From NCBI GenBank assembly GCA_035487355.1, contig DATHMF010000016.1:1-64000 (forward strand): 64,000 nt of DNA. The letters are read 5' to 3'. Both the position numbers and the translations under genes were made by a program. The DNA is from Terriglobales bacterium. GTDB taxonomy: Bacteria > Acidobacteriota > Terriglobia > Terriglobales > Acidobacteriaceae. Positions 18,121 to 25,922 of this stretch are shown here, in pieces. A model generated the notes under the pieces. It was not told the origin of the DNA, made no database searches, and worked only from the letters and a program-made list of their open reading frames with translations. Every line of letters begins with the position of its first letter. Within the stretch, counting starts at the first letter, position 1.

Positions 18121-19641
18121 CTATTTCAAATCCTTGAAATCCCATGTGTAAATCAGGCCGCCAACCACCTGGCTCTGGTGCTTTTCTGGTGTAAAGCTCT
18201 CAGCAAACACAGCGTTGTTGGAGAGATCGTAACGATACTCCCACCGCGTAATCAGGTTGCCGGCGATCTTGCGTTCCAGAGTTGCTGTGAATTCATGGTA
18301 GTGTCCCGCCACCCCGGTGGTGAAACCGGCATGATCGTCATAGTACTCGTAACGGCCGGCAACTGCCCATTTCGGGTCCAATTGATATTTGAGGTAGCCT
18401 GCTACACCTGCCCACCAGCTCTCCTTCACCGCCGTCAACGGATGGTCGTCACCAAAATCGCCGTTGAACATCAACGACAATTTGCTGGTTGGATTGAAGG
18501 TGACAACCGTATCGCTCAGCTGACGCCAGTGGCTGTTGGCGCTGTGACTGATGCCGGGCTGCTCGGGTCCGGCAAAATAATTCTCTATGAAACCCCACTG
18601 CTTGGTTGGGTTCACTGCCAAGCTCAGGCCCCAAGTCTTGCCAGTGTTGTTTTCAACAATATTGTTCCACCCGTTCACTGCGTACCCGGTCAAATTGACC
18701 TTGTCGTTGAAGGTGTATTTGGCGCGAGCACCATAGTGATAGAAGGGGATGGCGTAGGTAAACAGGATGCTGTGAGTATAGTTCCAGTTCGTCATGGTCT
18801 CGATGACCTCGGCGCCGGCCGGCGTCACGAACTTTCCGAAATCAATTTGCAGCCCCTTGCCAATCGGGGCGTTGTAAGACAGATAGCCTTCCTTCAGGTA
18901 TTGCGAGAATGCCAAAGTTCCGGGTTCAGTGGTATTGACTACGTTCATGGCATTGCCAAAACCGAAGGTCAAATTGAACCCAAGGCGGTTATCGGCATCG
19001 GGCGCTTTGGTGATGGCCAGTTCGGCCAAGTTGAACCCAAACTGTCTGTCAGGACTTGTGAAGGCTCTAAAGCCGGAAACCAGGGGTGCCGGGGCTCCAG
19101 AGAAACCTGTGGTTGCTAAAGGGAAAGTGGTCGGGTTGCCGAAGGTTGTGTTGGGTGCGTTGACGGTTGGATGACCGAAGGTATAAGCGTAATAGCCATC
19201 AAAAAATCCGGTCACGCTGATTGCACCCAGCGCGGTTGCCATCGCTGAAGGCGGCGGCGTTGCCGGGGCTGCAGCCGCAGCAGCGGCTGGGGTCCCAGTT
19301 TGTGGTGCAGCAGCATCCTGTACCAATGCGGCTGAGGTCAGTGGCTGCGGCGTGGCGCTTAGTTGCTGGCGAAGCTGAATCACCTCACTCTTCAAACGCT
19401 CAATTTCGCTCACCTCGTTCCTTAAGCGTTCAATCTCACTCTGCATGTCGTCCACCCGCTCTGAAACCTCGGCGGTCGTGGGGCTGGCGGCAGGTGCTGC
19501 CGGTGCGGCAGCAGGGGTAGCACTTGCGGGGGCGGCGGCTGGCTCACCGCTCCCTCCCGCGCCAAACGCCAGAAGCGTACAGCACGACAGAAGAAAGCAC
19601 AGTGCCATAACCATCAAAACCGTCCTCTTTTGAGTCCTCAT
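18121..19641 (-). CDS. Outer-membrane beta-barrel porin with coiled-coil N-terminus
   Basis: A 506-residue exported protein. A signal peptide (ALCFLLSCCTLLAFGAGGSG region, residues 10-30) leads into an Ala/Pro-rich stretch, a short heptad coiled coil with the repeated ERLRNEVSEIERLKSEV pattern (about 68-95), a second Ala/Pro-rich linker, then a barrel of about 370 residues starting at ISVTGFFDGYYAYTFGHP. Alternating polar/aromatic strands and the closing QVVGGLIYTWDFKDL match the OmpL-like BBP2 porins. GGGAGAG seven bases before the ATG confirms the start. The coiled coil may tether it to peptidoglycan. Its place just before glnA suggests uptake of nitrogen compounds, which is only a guess. 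Confidence 0.85.
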   Translation of the reverse strand: MRTQKRTVLMVMALCFLLSCCTLLAFGAGGSGEPAAAPASATPAAAPAAPAASPTTAEVSERVDDMQSEIERLRNEVSEIERLKSEVIQLRQQLSATPQPLTSAALVQDAAAPQTGTPAAAAAAAPATPPPSAMATALGAISVTGFFDGYYAYTFGHPTVNAPNTTFGNPTTFPLATTGFSGAPAPLVSGFRAFTSPDRQFGFNLAELAITKAPDADNRLGFNLTFGFGNAMNVVNTTEPGTLAFSQYLKEGYLSYNAPIGKGLQIDFGKFVTPAGAEVIETMTNWNYTHSILFTYAIPFYHYGARAKYTFNDKVNLTGYAVNGWNNIVENNTGKTWGLSLAVNPTKQWGFIENYFAGPEQPGISHSANSHWRQLSDTVVTFNPTSKLSLMFNGDFGDDHPLTAVKESWWAGVAGYLKYQLDPKWAVAGRYEYYDDHAGFTTGVAGHYHEFTATLERKIAGNLITRWEYRYDLSNNAVFAESFTPEKHQSQVVGGLIYTWDFKDLK

Positions 19642-19989
19642 TGAATGACTCTCCCTTCTTAATTTTTATTTAAATTTGAGTTCTTGTTGACCCTTTCCCC
19701 GTTTCCCTCGAGGTCAGGCACTCCCCCTGCTTGCTGAGGAGTGCTGACCTCAAAGATTGACCAGGGTCTTGTCAAAATAGTGGAGCTACAAAATTTCGTC
19801 AAAGAGATAATTTTTCTGGGCCGCATAAGTTATTCATATAGGGAAAATCCCGATACAGGAATTCACCCTGAAATCACCGAATTCTTCAAAAGGATCATCC
19901 AACGGTAAGGCTCAAGGCCTAAGCCATGCATAAACAATTCGTGAACAAGTTATAAAGGGCAGGAAGGATATGGGCACAATGAAGAGGGG
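19642..19989. other. Intergenic region, 348 bp, with one long hairpin
   Basis: No gene is seen. A 14-bp stem with one bulged G runs from 19710 to 19751 around a 13-base loop; it could be a late terminator for the kinase gene or a structured leader of the porin transcript. The rest is AT-rich and probably holds the porin promoter. Confidence 0.55.
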
Positions 19990-20982
19990 TTATACGTGCC
20001 GCGCGACGTAAAACATCAGTGCGAAAATGACGATGGGGATCAGCGCCAGCATGATGTAAAACAGGATTCTTTTCAGCCAGGGCGAGCGCCGCTGCTTCCA
20101 GTCACGCAATTCGGGGCGCTCGGCGACTCCTACCTGGTCTTGATGCTCGAGGTCCCAGGCAAATTCATGGGCGCTGACGTAACGCTTCTTGGGATCGCGC
20201 TCCAGGGCGCGATAAATAATTTCCTGCAATTGCGGAGAGATTTCTGGGTTGACCTCACGCGGCGGCACAGGATTGTTCAGTAGCCGGTCATTCATGATGG
20301 CAAACGGATTAGGCCCCTGAAACGGCACCCTGCCTGTCAGCATTTCGTAGAGCATGACGCCCAAGGCGTATAAATCGCTGCGCGCATCGCCGCGCTTGCC
20401 TTTCACCTGTTCGGGGGAGATGTAGTCGGGTGTTCCCATCGTTGCCGAGAGCTTGGCAAAGGTCAGCCGCCGCGCGCCGGCGTTGGCGGCAATGCCGAAG
20501 TCAATAAGTTTGATGTTATCGTTGGCGTCAATCATGACGTTTTCCGGCTTCAGATCGCGGTGCACCACGCCATTGCGATGGATATAGTCCAGTGCACGCG
20601 CAATTCCCAGCGTGATCTTGACTGCCCGCTCGGGTGGAAGCTTCTTTTGCTCATTGAGGAGCTGGCGCAGCAACCTTCCCTCCACCCACTCCATGACCAT
20701 GTAGATCTGGCTGCGGTCATCATCGGCGATCACTTTCATTACACCTGGATGGTCGAGTTTTGTGCCGATATCCTGTTCGCGGTGAAAACGTTCGTAGAAC
20801 ACCGGGTCGCTTTCCATTTCGGGATGTGGAATTTTGATCGCAACCGGCTTACCCGTGCGCAGGTCCGTACCACGAAAGATGGAGGCCATGCCGCTGCGCG
20901 CAACGACATTTTCAATGCGATAGTGGTCGAGTTGGTCGCCAGTATGAAGTGAAATCATTAAAGTCTTGTTATGCCGGAACAT
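19990..20982 (-). CDS. Serine/threonine protein kinase with C-terminal membrane anchor
   Basis: A 330-residue Hanks-type kinase. The kinase domain spans about residues 18-280: the ATP lysine in PVAIKIPH, the catalytic loop VVHRDLKPENVMID, LIDFG, and GTPDYISPEQVKGKRGDARSD of the activation segment and APE-like region. A helix near residues 303-327 (ILFYIMLALIPIVIFALMFY) ends the protein, with almost nothing outside, so it senses no ligand through a large external domain. ATG 20982 is used; an ATG at 20958 (MISLHTGDQLDHYRIE) would fit the domain equally well. The PP2C gene stands 110 bases upstream on the same strand, making a kinase/phosphatase pair. Confidence 0.93.
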   Translation of the reverse strand: MFRHNKTLMISLHTGDQLDHYRIENVVARSGMASIFRGTDLRTGKPVAIKIPHPEMESDPVFYERFHREQDIGTKLDHPGVMKVIADDDRSQIYMVMEWVEGRLLRQLLNEQKKLPPERAVKITLGIARALDYIHRNGVVHRDLKPENVMIDANDNIKLIDFGIAANAGARRLTFAKLSATMGTPDYISPEQVKGKRGDARSDLYALGVMLYEMLTGRVPFQGPNPFAIMNDRLLNNPVPPREVNPEISPQLQEIIYRALERDPKKRYVSAHEFAWDLEHQDQVGVAERPELRDWKQRRSPWLKRILFYIMLALIPIVIFALMFYVARHV

Positions 20983-21092
20983 CCATCAATCAAGCATACG
21001 ATCTCCATAAGAACTATTTAGTCTCAAAATGGAATCTTGATGAGGGATGCAGTGGAGTCATCGCAGCGCAAATCCGCGGTTGTACACTCCCT

Positions 21093-21893
21093 TTAGAGCA
21101 GTTTGTAGGGCCGCCCGCGGTACATGCCTATGCGCTCGACGCTGCGAACGCGGATGAGCTGCACGCTGATATTATCGCTGCCATCCTTCTGGTTGGCAAC
21201 TTCCACCAGCTTTTTCGCTGCGCTCTGCAAGTCGTCGGTGTGGCTGATGATGTGCGCCATCTCGGAGGGCGTCACTGCGCCGTGCAGTCCGTCTGAGCAA
21301 AGCACCAGAACATCCCCGGCCAGGACCTGGTGCTCGCTGGTCTCGGGGTTGACGAACAGGTCGTTTCCCAGTGAGCGGCTGAGTACGTGGCGGGTACGCA
21401 CAGTGGCTGCTTCCCGTGCGGAAAGCAGCCCCATACTGAACTGCTCGTTGGCCACGGTATGATCTCGGGTAAGCGCGTTGGCCCCGCCGCGCCGTATGAG
21501 ATAACAACGCGAATCGCCCACGTGGGCCACCACCGCGCGATCAAAACGCAGGGCGCAGGCCACCAGCGTGGTGGCGATGGTCACAATATTTTTCCCAGGC
21601 TCCATTGCGGCCTCCTGCACATGCGTATTGGCCGCCTGCACCAAGCGCGGCAATAGTGACGTGTGCAGCTCGCCAGGATCGGCATCGAGAAATCCCGCCA
21701 GCAGGCTTTCTACGGCCGTACGCGAGGCCACCTCGCCCCGGTCCTGCCCGCCTACTCCATCAGCCAGCGCAAACAGCCAGCCACGGCTACGCGCCAGCTC
21801 TGGCGTCTCAGGCACAACGTGGCCAATATAATCCTCGTTGTGCTCGCGTCTGCGTCCGGTATCGGAAAGTTGAGAGAATTCCACTTGCAGCAT
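21093..21893 (-). CDS. PP2C-type serine/threonine phosphatase
   Basis: A 266-residue phosphatase of the Stp1/PrpC type. It begins MLQVEFSQLSDTGRRREHNED, the usual first strand and metal-binding Glu-Asp. Other motifs are FALADGVGGQDRGEVAS, VAHVGDSRCYLIR, LTRDHTVANEQ and VLCSDGLHGAVT, with SDNISVQLI near the end. All metal-binding aspartates are present. I set the start at ATG 21893; a longer form from 21974 adds 27 residues unlike the family. Such enzymes reverse the action of Hanks-type kinases, and the kinase gene lies directly downstream on the same strand. Confidence 0.93.
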   Translation of the reverse strand: MLQVEFSQLSDTGRRREHNEDYIGHVVPETPELARSRGWLFALADGVGGQDRGEVASRTAVESLLAGFLDADPGELHTSLLPRLVQAANTHVQEAAMEPGKNIVTIATTLVACALRFDRAVVAHVGDSRCYLIRRGGANALTRDHTVANEQFSMGLLSAREAATVRTRHVLSRSLGNDLFVNPETSEHQVLAGDVLVLCSDGLHGAVTPSEMAHIISHTDDLQSAAKKLVEVANQKDGSDNISVQLIRVRSVERIGMYRGRPYKLL

Positions 21894-21995
21894 AGAACTT
21901 TGCGGTGAACGGCCCCGACGGGCGAAAACTCCCGTGGGGCCGCCAGGATACGATCCTCGATGACCAGCGTACATTATGCCTCATACCCCGTAAAA

Positions 21996-22019
21996 ACGGG
22001 CGGACATGAGTCCGCCCGT
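21996..22019 (-). terminator. Rho-independent terminator of the APC permease gene
   Basis: ACGGGCGGAC (21996-22005) and GTCCGCCCGT (22010-22019) form a perfect 10-bp stem with an ATGA loop; on the minus strand TTTTT follows the stem. It lies 33 bases after the permease stop. Confidence 0.85.
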
Positions 22020-22052
22020 GGTTCTATGGTTTTTATTTTCAGGCGAGCTTAA

Positions 22053-23873
22053 TCATGCCGTACCGGCATTGGCACGTTCTCGCACCAGTGTCGTCCGCCC
22101 TGAGGCCTTGCTGGAGCGGACAAAGTAAATCCACCCATAGACGGCCCAGATCAACGCGATAGCCAATGCTGTAAACGGCTCCAGTTTCGTGCCATAGCCC
22201 ATGAACGGCAAGACCAGATAAGCAGCCATGCAGAGCAAATTCGCCACCAATCCAAACACGGGGATAACGAAGTGGCGTATCGGCTTAAAGTTCGGATGCT
22301 TATGGTAAGCGACCAGGCAAATGACGCAGCTCAAACCGTAGAGCAAGAAGGTGCCGAAGTTTGAAGCCAGAGCCACCGCAATCAAAGAATTGGGCAGCTT
22401 CGCCATGGTGTCATGCGATGGATACCCAAAGCTCGACCAGAAGCCGTGTGGCAGAGCCTGAATGGTCGCGTCAGAAAGAGCAGAGGTATCGCCAAATGGC
22501 ATGGCTACAACGACGCAGCCGATCACGGCAGAGATTGCAGCCAAGACCCAGATGGCGCGATGTGGCGTCAGGTTCTTGCCGTGCAACATGCCAAAGTGCT
22601 CGGGCACTTCATCGTCTTTGCCCATGGCGTAGGTGACTCGCGCCCCGGTATTGATGCACGAGAGGGTGGTGCCAATCAGAGCCAGGAAGACGGTGAACGC
22701 CTGAATGAGCATGAACGTTCGTCCGCGGCCTGGACCTAAAATGGCATCGCCCACCATGATCATCATGTCTCCGATGGGAGCGCCCGAGCCTTGGGCAGTT
22801 GCCATAGGATAGCCGCTGTTCAAGAAATAGTTGGCGGCAAAATACTCGAACAGGTAACAGAAGGCCCCCTGCACCAGTAATGACGTAATGACGGCGATGG
22901 GCACATCGCGTTTTGGATTCTTGGCTTCACCGCCCATAGCTGTTACCGATTCAAATCCCACCAGAATCAGAATAGCGACCGTAGCCTGTACAAAGACCCA
23001 CCCCCACTTATGAGGAGCGATAACAGATTTGGCATCCGGATGGGCGACGAAATTACCGCTGCCATCATCCGAAGGATAGGTGACTTGATAGGGCACCGAC
23101 TTGCCTTGAGCATCCAACAGAGGCTGCGGGATGCCGTTGGAATCACGGACAATGGTGTCCGTGGTTTGGCCGTTGGCGGTCGTCTTTTCTGTTTTGAACT
23201 GATAGCTGTAACTCGCGCCCGAGGTAGCATCCCACTGCAGGCCAGTGCTGCCAGGGGCGTGGTTCAAACGGTAGCCCAAAGCCATCACAGAGAACACGAT
23301 CAGTGCAGAGATCTGAATGATGTTGATGGCAATGCTGACTCCTGTTGAACCGACCACGCCTCGATAGGCAATATAGGCGACAGCAAACGAAGCGATAATG
23401 GCGCACAGCCCCATAAACATCGGTCCGGGATTGGAGGCACTCATGAAGTTCGGCCACAGTGTGCCCACAATGTAACCGCAGAAAATTCCGATAACGCCGA
23501 CCATCACTCCGGGATAAATCCAGTAATACAGATGCGAGGCCCAACCGACGATGAATTTCGAAAGCCGGGCAAAACGCCATGCCTTATCGTGGTTGAGAAA
23601 AGATTGTTCTGCGAAATAATACGAGCTGCCGGTGCCCGGATACAGCTTCGCCATTTCCGCATAGCATACGGCTGTGGCCAGACAAAGCAACAAGGCGACA
23701 AAAATGCCCAACCACATCGCTGGTGCGGTCGCGCCTTCTGCTGCCTGGGGTTGGAAAGTTAGCCAGAGAAAGGCTCCGGGGGCGATGAGTGCCATTGCAT
23801 TCATCGTCAACCCGGTCAATCCCAGGGTTGGTTTCATTTCACTTGCGCTGGTTGCGCTGGTGTTCTCCTCCAT
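22053..23873 (-). CDS. APC superfamily amino-acid permease
   Basis: A 606-residue transporter with about 12 membrane segments. The first helix reads LTGLTMNAMALIAPGAFLWL, with the unwound Gly-rich part typical of APC carriers. Near residues 225-290 there is an unusually long hydrophilic loop rich in Thr, Ser, Asp and Gly (QFKTEKTTANGQTTDTIVRD region), which makes the protein longer than the usual 450-520 residues. The start is ATG 23873 because AAAGGAG stands seven bases before it; two ATGs further upstream overlap that site. It probably imports amino acids or related amines with protons; the substrate is unknown. A strong terminator follows the gene. Confidence 0.9.
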   Translation of the reverse strand: MEENTSATSASEMKPTLGLTGLTMNAMALIAPGAFLWLTFQPQAAEGATAPAMWLGIFVALLLCLATAVCYAEMAKLYPGTGSSYYFAEQSFLNHDKAWRFARLSKFIVGWASHLYYWIYPGVMVGVIGIFCGYIVGTLWPNFMSASNPGPMFMGLCAIIASFAVAYIAYRGVVGSTGVSIAINIIQISALIVFSVMALGYRLNHAPGSTGLQWDATSGASYSYQFKTEKTTANGQTTDTIVRDSNGIPQPLLDAQGKSVPYQVTYPSDDGSGNFVAHPDAKSVIAPHKWGWVFVQATVAILILVGFESVTAMGGEAKNPKRDVPIAVITSLLVQGAFCYLFEYFAANYFLNSGYPMATAQGSGAPIGDMMIMVGDAILGPGRGRTFMLIQAFTVFLALIGTTLSCINTGARVTYAMGKDDEVPEHFGMLHGKNLTPHRAIWVLAAISAVIGCVVVAMPFGDTSALSDATIQALPHGFWSSFGYPSHDTMAKLPNSLIAVALASNFGTFLLYGLSCVICLVAYHKHPNFKPIRHFVIPVFGLVANLLCMAAYLVLPFMGYGTKLEPFTALAIALIWAVYGWIYFVRSSKASGRTTLVRERANAGTA

Positions 23874-24265
23874 GTACATTCTCCTTTGCAAAACAATCGT
23901 TGTTTTTTGCCGAACAAAGTCGTCGTTCGTGCCAAAGCGTGCTCCGAGAGTTCTGTATGATGCCGTGTGACCAACCGAAAGTAAAATGTAAATTTTCTAT
24001 AAAGGGAATAAGTCTTTTATATAAGAGGTCTAGGTGAGGGTTCTAAGCGCGATAAAAAAAATCAATTGGACAAAAATCGTTTTTGCCAATAACCTTCCAA
24101 GCCGCAATCCACAAAAACTGCCGCTGGGCTGTTGAAGATCAACGTTTCCTCGTAGTTTGGGAGTGCCCATCCTGGGTTCCAGCGGCGATGTTGTATTATT
24201 AATTCCCAATTTATGATCAAGTTGGAAAAGATCACAGACACCATGCTCGATGTGGAGTTCATGGC
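23874..24265. other. Intergenic region between divergent permease and Amt genes
   Basis: No supported gene. The region is AT-rich and should hold the promoters of both transcripts. An 18-codon reading frame (ATG 24213, stop 24267-24269) overlaps the next start as ATGA, but it has no ribosome site and may be chance. Confidence 0.5.
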
Positions 24266-24445
24266 ATGAGGCTCGCAGGATTTTTGTTATTACTCACCGG
24301 ATGGATTATCGTTCTGGCCGCGATTGTGCTCTTCCCTTCGGCCGCGCCACGCAGTTGGTTTGTGTCTGCGGGCGTAGCTGTAGAACTGCTGGGATTGACG
24401 CTCGTATTCCGCTCGCACCTGGAGCTGCGAAAGGAACGAGGATAA
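24266..24445 (+). CDS. 59-residue two-helix membrane protein before amt
   Basis: A small gene with a GGAG site eight bases before ATG 24266. The product begins MRLAGFLLLLTGWIIVLAAI, has a second hydrophobic stretch (WFVSAGVAVELLGLTLVF), and ends with the charged tail RSHLELRKERG. It has two membrane helices joined by a short Pro/Ser/Arg loop. The amt ATG follows only four bases after the stop, so the two should be on one transcript. I know no family for it. A role as a small partner of the transporter is suggested by position only. Confidence 0.7.
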   Translation: MRLAGFLLLLTGWIIVLAAIVLFPSAAPRSWFVSAGVAVELLGLTLVFRSHLELRKERG

Positions 24446-24449
24446 TCGT

Positions 24450-25793
24450 ATGCCCGCTCCTTCCCTCTCCGAAACTACGATGATCGTCTGTATTTTTTCT
24501 ATTCTTCTCGTGCCCTTTGCCGGCGCGGGACTTGCACTCATTAACACCGGTTTAGGCCGTTCCCGCAGCGCGGCCCACGCGATGATGGCTGCTCTGTGCG
24601 TGATTGCCGTCGCAGCCGGCGTGTACTTTATATGTGGATTCGCCTGGCAGGGTTTTATCGGACGGCCTGCACATATCCTTATTATGGGCGGCAAGCCGTG
24701 GAACTGGATTGCAGCCGAACCCTTCTTTTTCCGTGGATTGCAATTTGATGGCTCGGCCGCTCCGCTCGCTGCATGGCTGCAAATACTGTGCGTTGGATTG
24801 GCGGCGCTGATCCCCTTAGGCAGCGGTGCAGACCGCTGGCGATTGGGCGCGATCTGCATCTCGACGGCCCTGCTGGCTGGCTTTGTCTATCCTTTATTTA
24901 CCCATTGGGTTTGGGGTGGGGGCTGGCTGGCGCAACTCGGTGTCAACTATGGCCTGGGCCACGGTTTTGTGGATGTAGGAGGCGCCAGCTCCATTCAAGT
25001 GCTGGGCGGCCTGACCGCTTTAGCTATTGCCTGGATCTTAGGCCCCCGGCGCGGCAAATATTCTCTGGAAGGAATGCCCACCGCAGTGCCCGGTCATAAC
25101 ATAGTCTTCGTTCTGTTTGGCTGCCTGCTCGGCTTGTTGGGATGGATAGGTTTGAACTCAGCCGGAGCTATTTTATTTACCGGTGCAGAACCCAGCCGCG
25201 TAGTCCTGATTGGGATCAATACCACACTGGCTGCGGCCTCTGCCACTCTGACCGCAGCACTGATTACACGCGTGCGTTTCGGTAAACCCGACGCCTCACT
25301 CAGCGCCAATGGCTGGATTAGCGGATTGGTTGCCAGCAGTGCTGCCTGCGCTTTTATCTCTCCTGCGGCTGCGGTCATGATTGGTCTGATGGCAGGCGCC
25401 TTGGTTACCTTCACCGTTGAAATATTCGAATTGAGGTTGGCCGTGGATGATCCCGGCGGCGCGATTTCCGTACACGCCATCGGTGGCATATGGGGGATCC
25501 TCGCTGTTGGCATCTTCGCCCACTTCCCTGCCAACGTGTTGAATGCAGTCAGCGACCCATCACACCCTTCACCAAGCGGCGGTTCAGGCCAGTGGCTCGC
25601 ACAACTTATAGGCGTCGCGACATTGCTTGGATTTGTGCTGCCGCTGGCCTACGGCCTGAACTGGCTGCTCAACCGGTTTTATCCGCAACGCGTGGCCATG
25701 GAAGGCGAACGGCAAGGAATGGATTTACACGAATTGGGCGCAGGTGCTTATCCCGAATTCATTACCCACACCGAAGAATTCATGCAGCGCTAG
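24450..25793 (+). CDS. amt: Ammonium transporter family protein (Amt) with altered twin-histidine site
   Basis: A 447-residue Amt/Mep/Rh protein with about 11 helices. Family marks include GVNYGLGHGFVDVGGAS, GCLLGLLGWIGLNSAG, VAAS-like small-residue helices, DDPGGAISVHAIGGIWG and GIFAHFP. In E. coli AmtB two pore histidines (168 and 318) line the conduction path. Here the second is kept as His342, but the first position, in SSIQVLGG, is Gln183. A glutamate at this place is known from fungal Mep proteins; glutamine is unusual to my knowledge. Transport, channel-like or sensor activity are all possible. The long polar C-terminal tail (from about residue 405) is usual. No glnK gene is nearby. 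Confidence 0.9.
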   Translation: MPAPSLSETTMIVCIFSILLVPFAGAGLALINTGLGRSRSAAHAMMAALCVIAVAAGVYFICGFAWQGFIGRPAHILIMGGKPWNWIAAEPFFFRGLQFDGSAAPLAAWLQILCVGLAALIPLGSGADRWRLGAICISTALLAGFVYPLFTHWVWGGGWLAQLGVNYGLGHGFVDVGGASSIQVLGGLTALAIAWILGPRRGKYSLEGMPTAVPGHNIVFVLFGCLLGLLGWIGLNSAGAILFTGAEPSRVVLIGINTTLAAASATLTAALITRVRFGKPDASLSANGWISGLVASSAACAFISPAAAVMIGLMAGALVTFTVEIFELRLAVDDPGGAISVHAIGGIWGILAVGIFAHFPANVLNAVSDPSHPSPSGGSGQWLAQLIGVATLLGFVLPLAYGLNWLLNRFYPQRVAMEGERQGMDLHELGAGAYPEFITHTEEFMQR

Positions 25794-25812
25794 CTCGGTT
25801 TGAGTTACTATT

Positions 25813-25859
25813 TGCGCCGCTCGCGGCGCACGGTGGGAGCCCCGGCCTTTAGGCCGGGG
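25813..25859. terminator. Two hairpins between convergent amt and hexosaminidase genes
   Basis: TGCGCCGC (25813-25820) pairs with GCGGCGCA (25823-25830) across a 2-base turn, and CCCCGGCC (25840-25847) pairs with GGCCGGGG (25852-25859) across TTTA. They lie between the two stop codons and may end transcription from both sides, though there is no long U-tract; the second unit has the look of a dispersed GC-rich repeat. Confidence 0.55.
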
Positions 25860-25922
25860 TGAAGGTTCTTAAAACATTTGGGCTTTAGCCCCGGCATTCT
25901 GTAGACCCGCGACAGATTGTCC

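Noticed and set aside
24213..24269. 18-codon leader peptide coupled to the 59-residue gene by ATGA
   Set aside because: No ribosome site precedes it, the 59-residue gene has its own GGAG, and such overlaps arise easily by chance.
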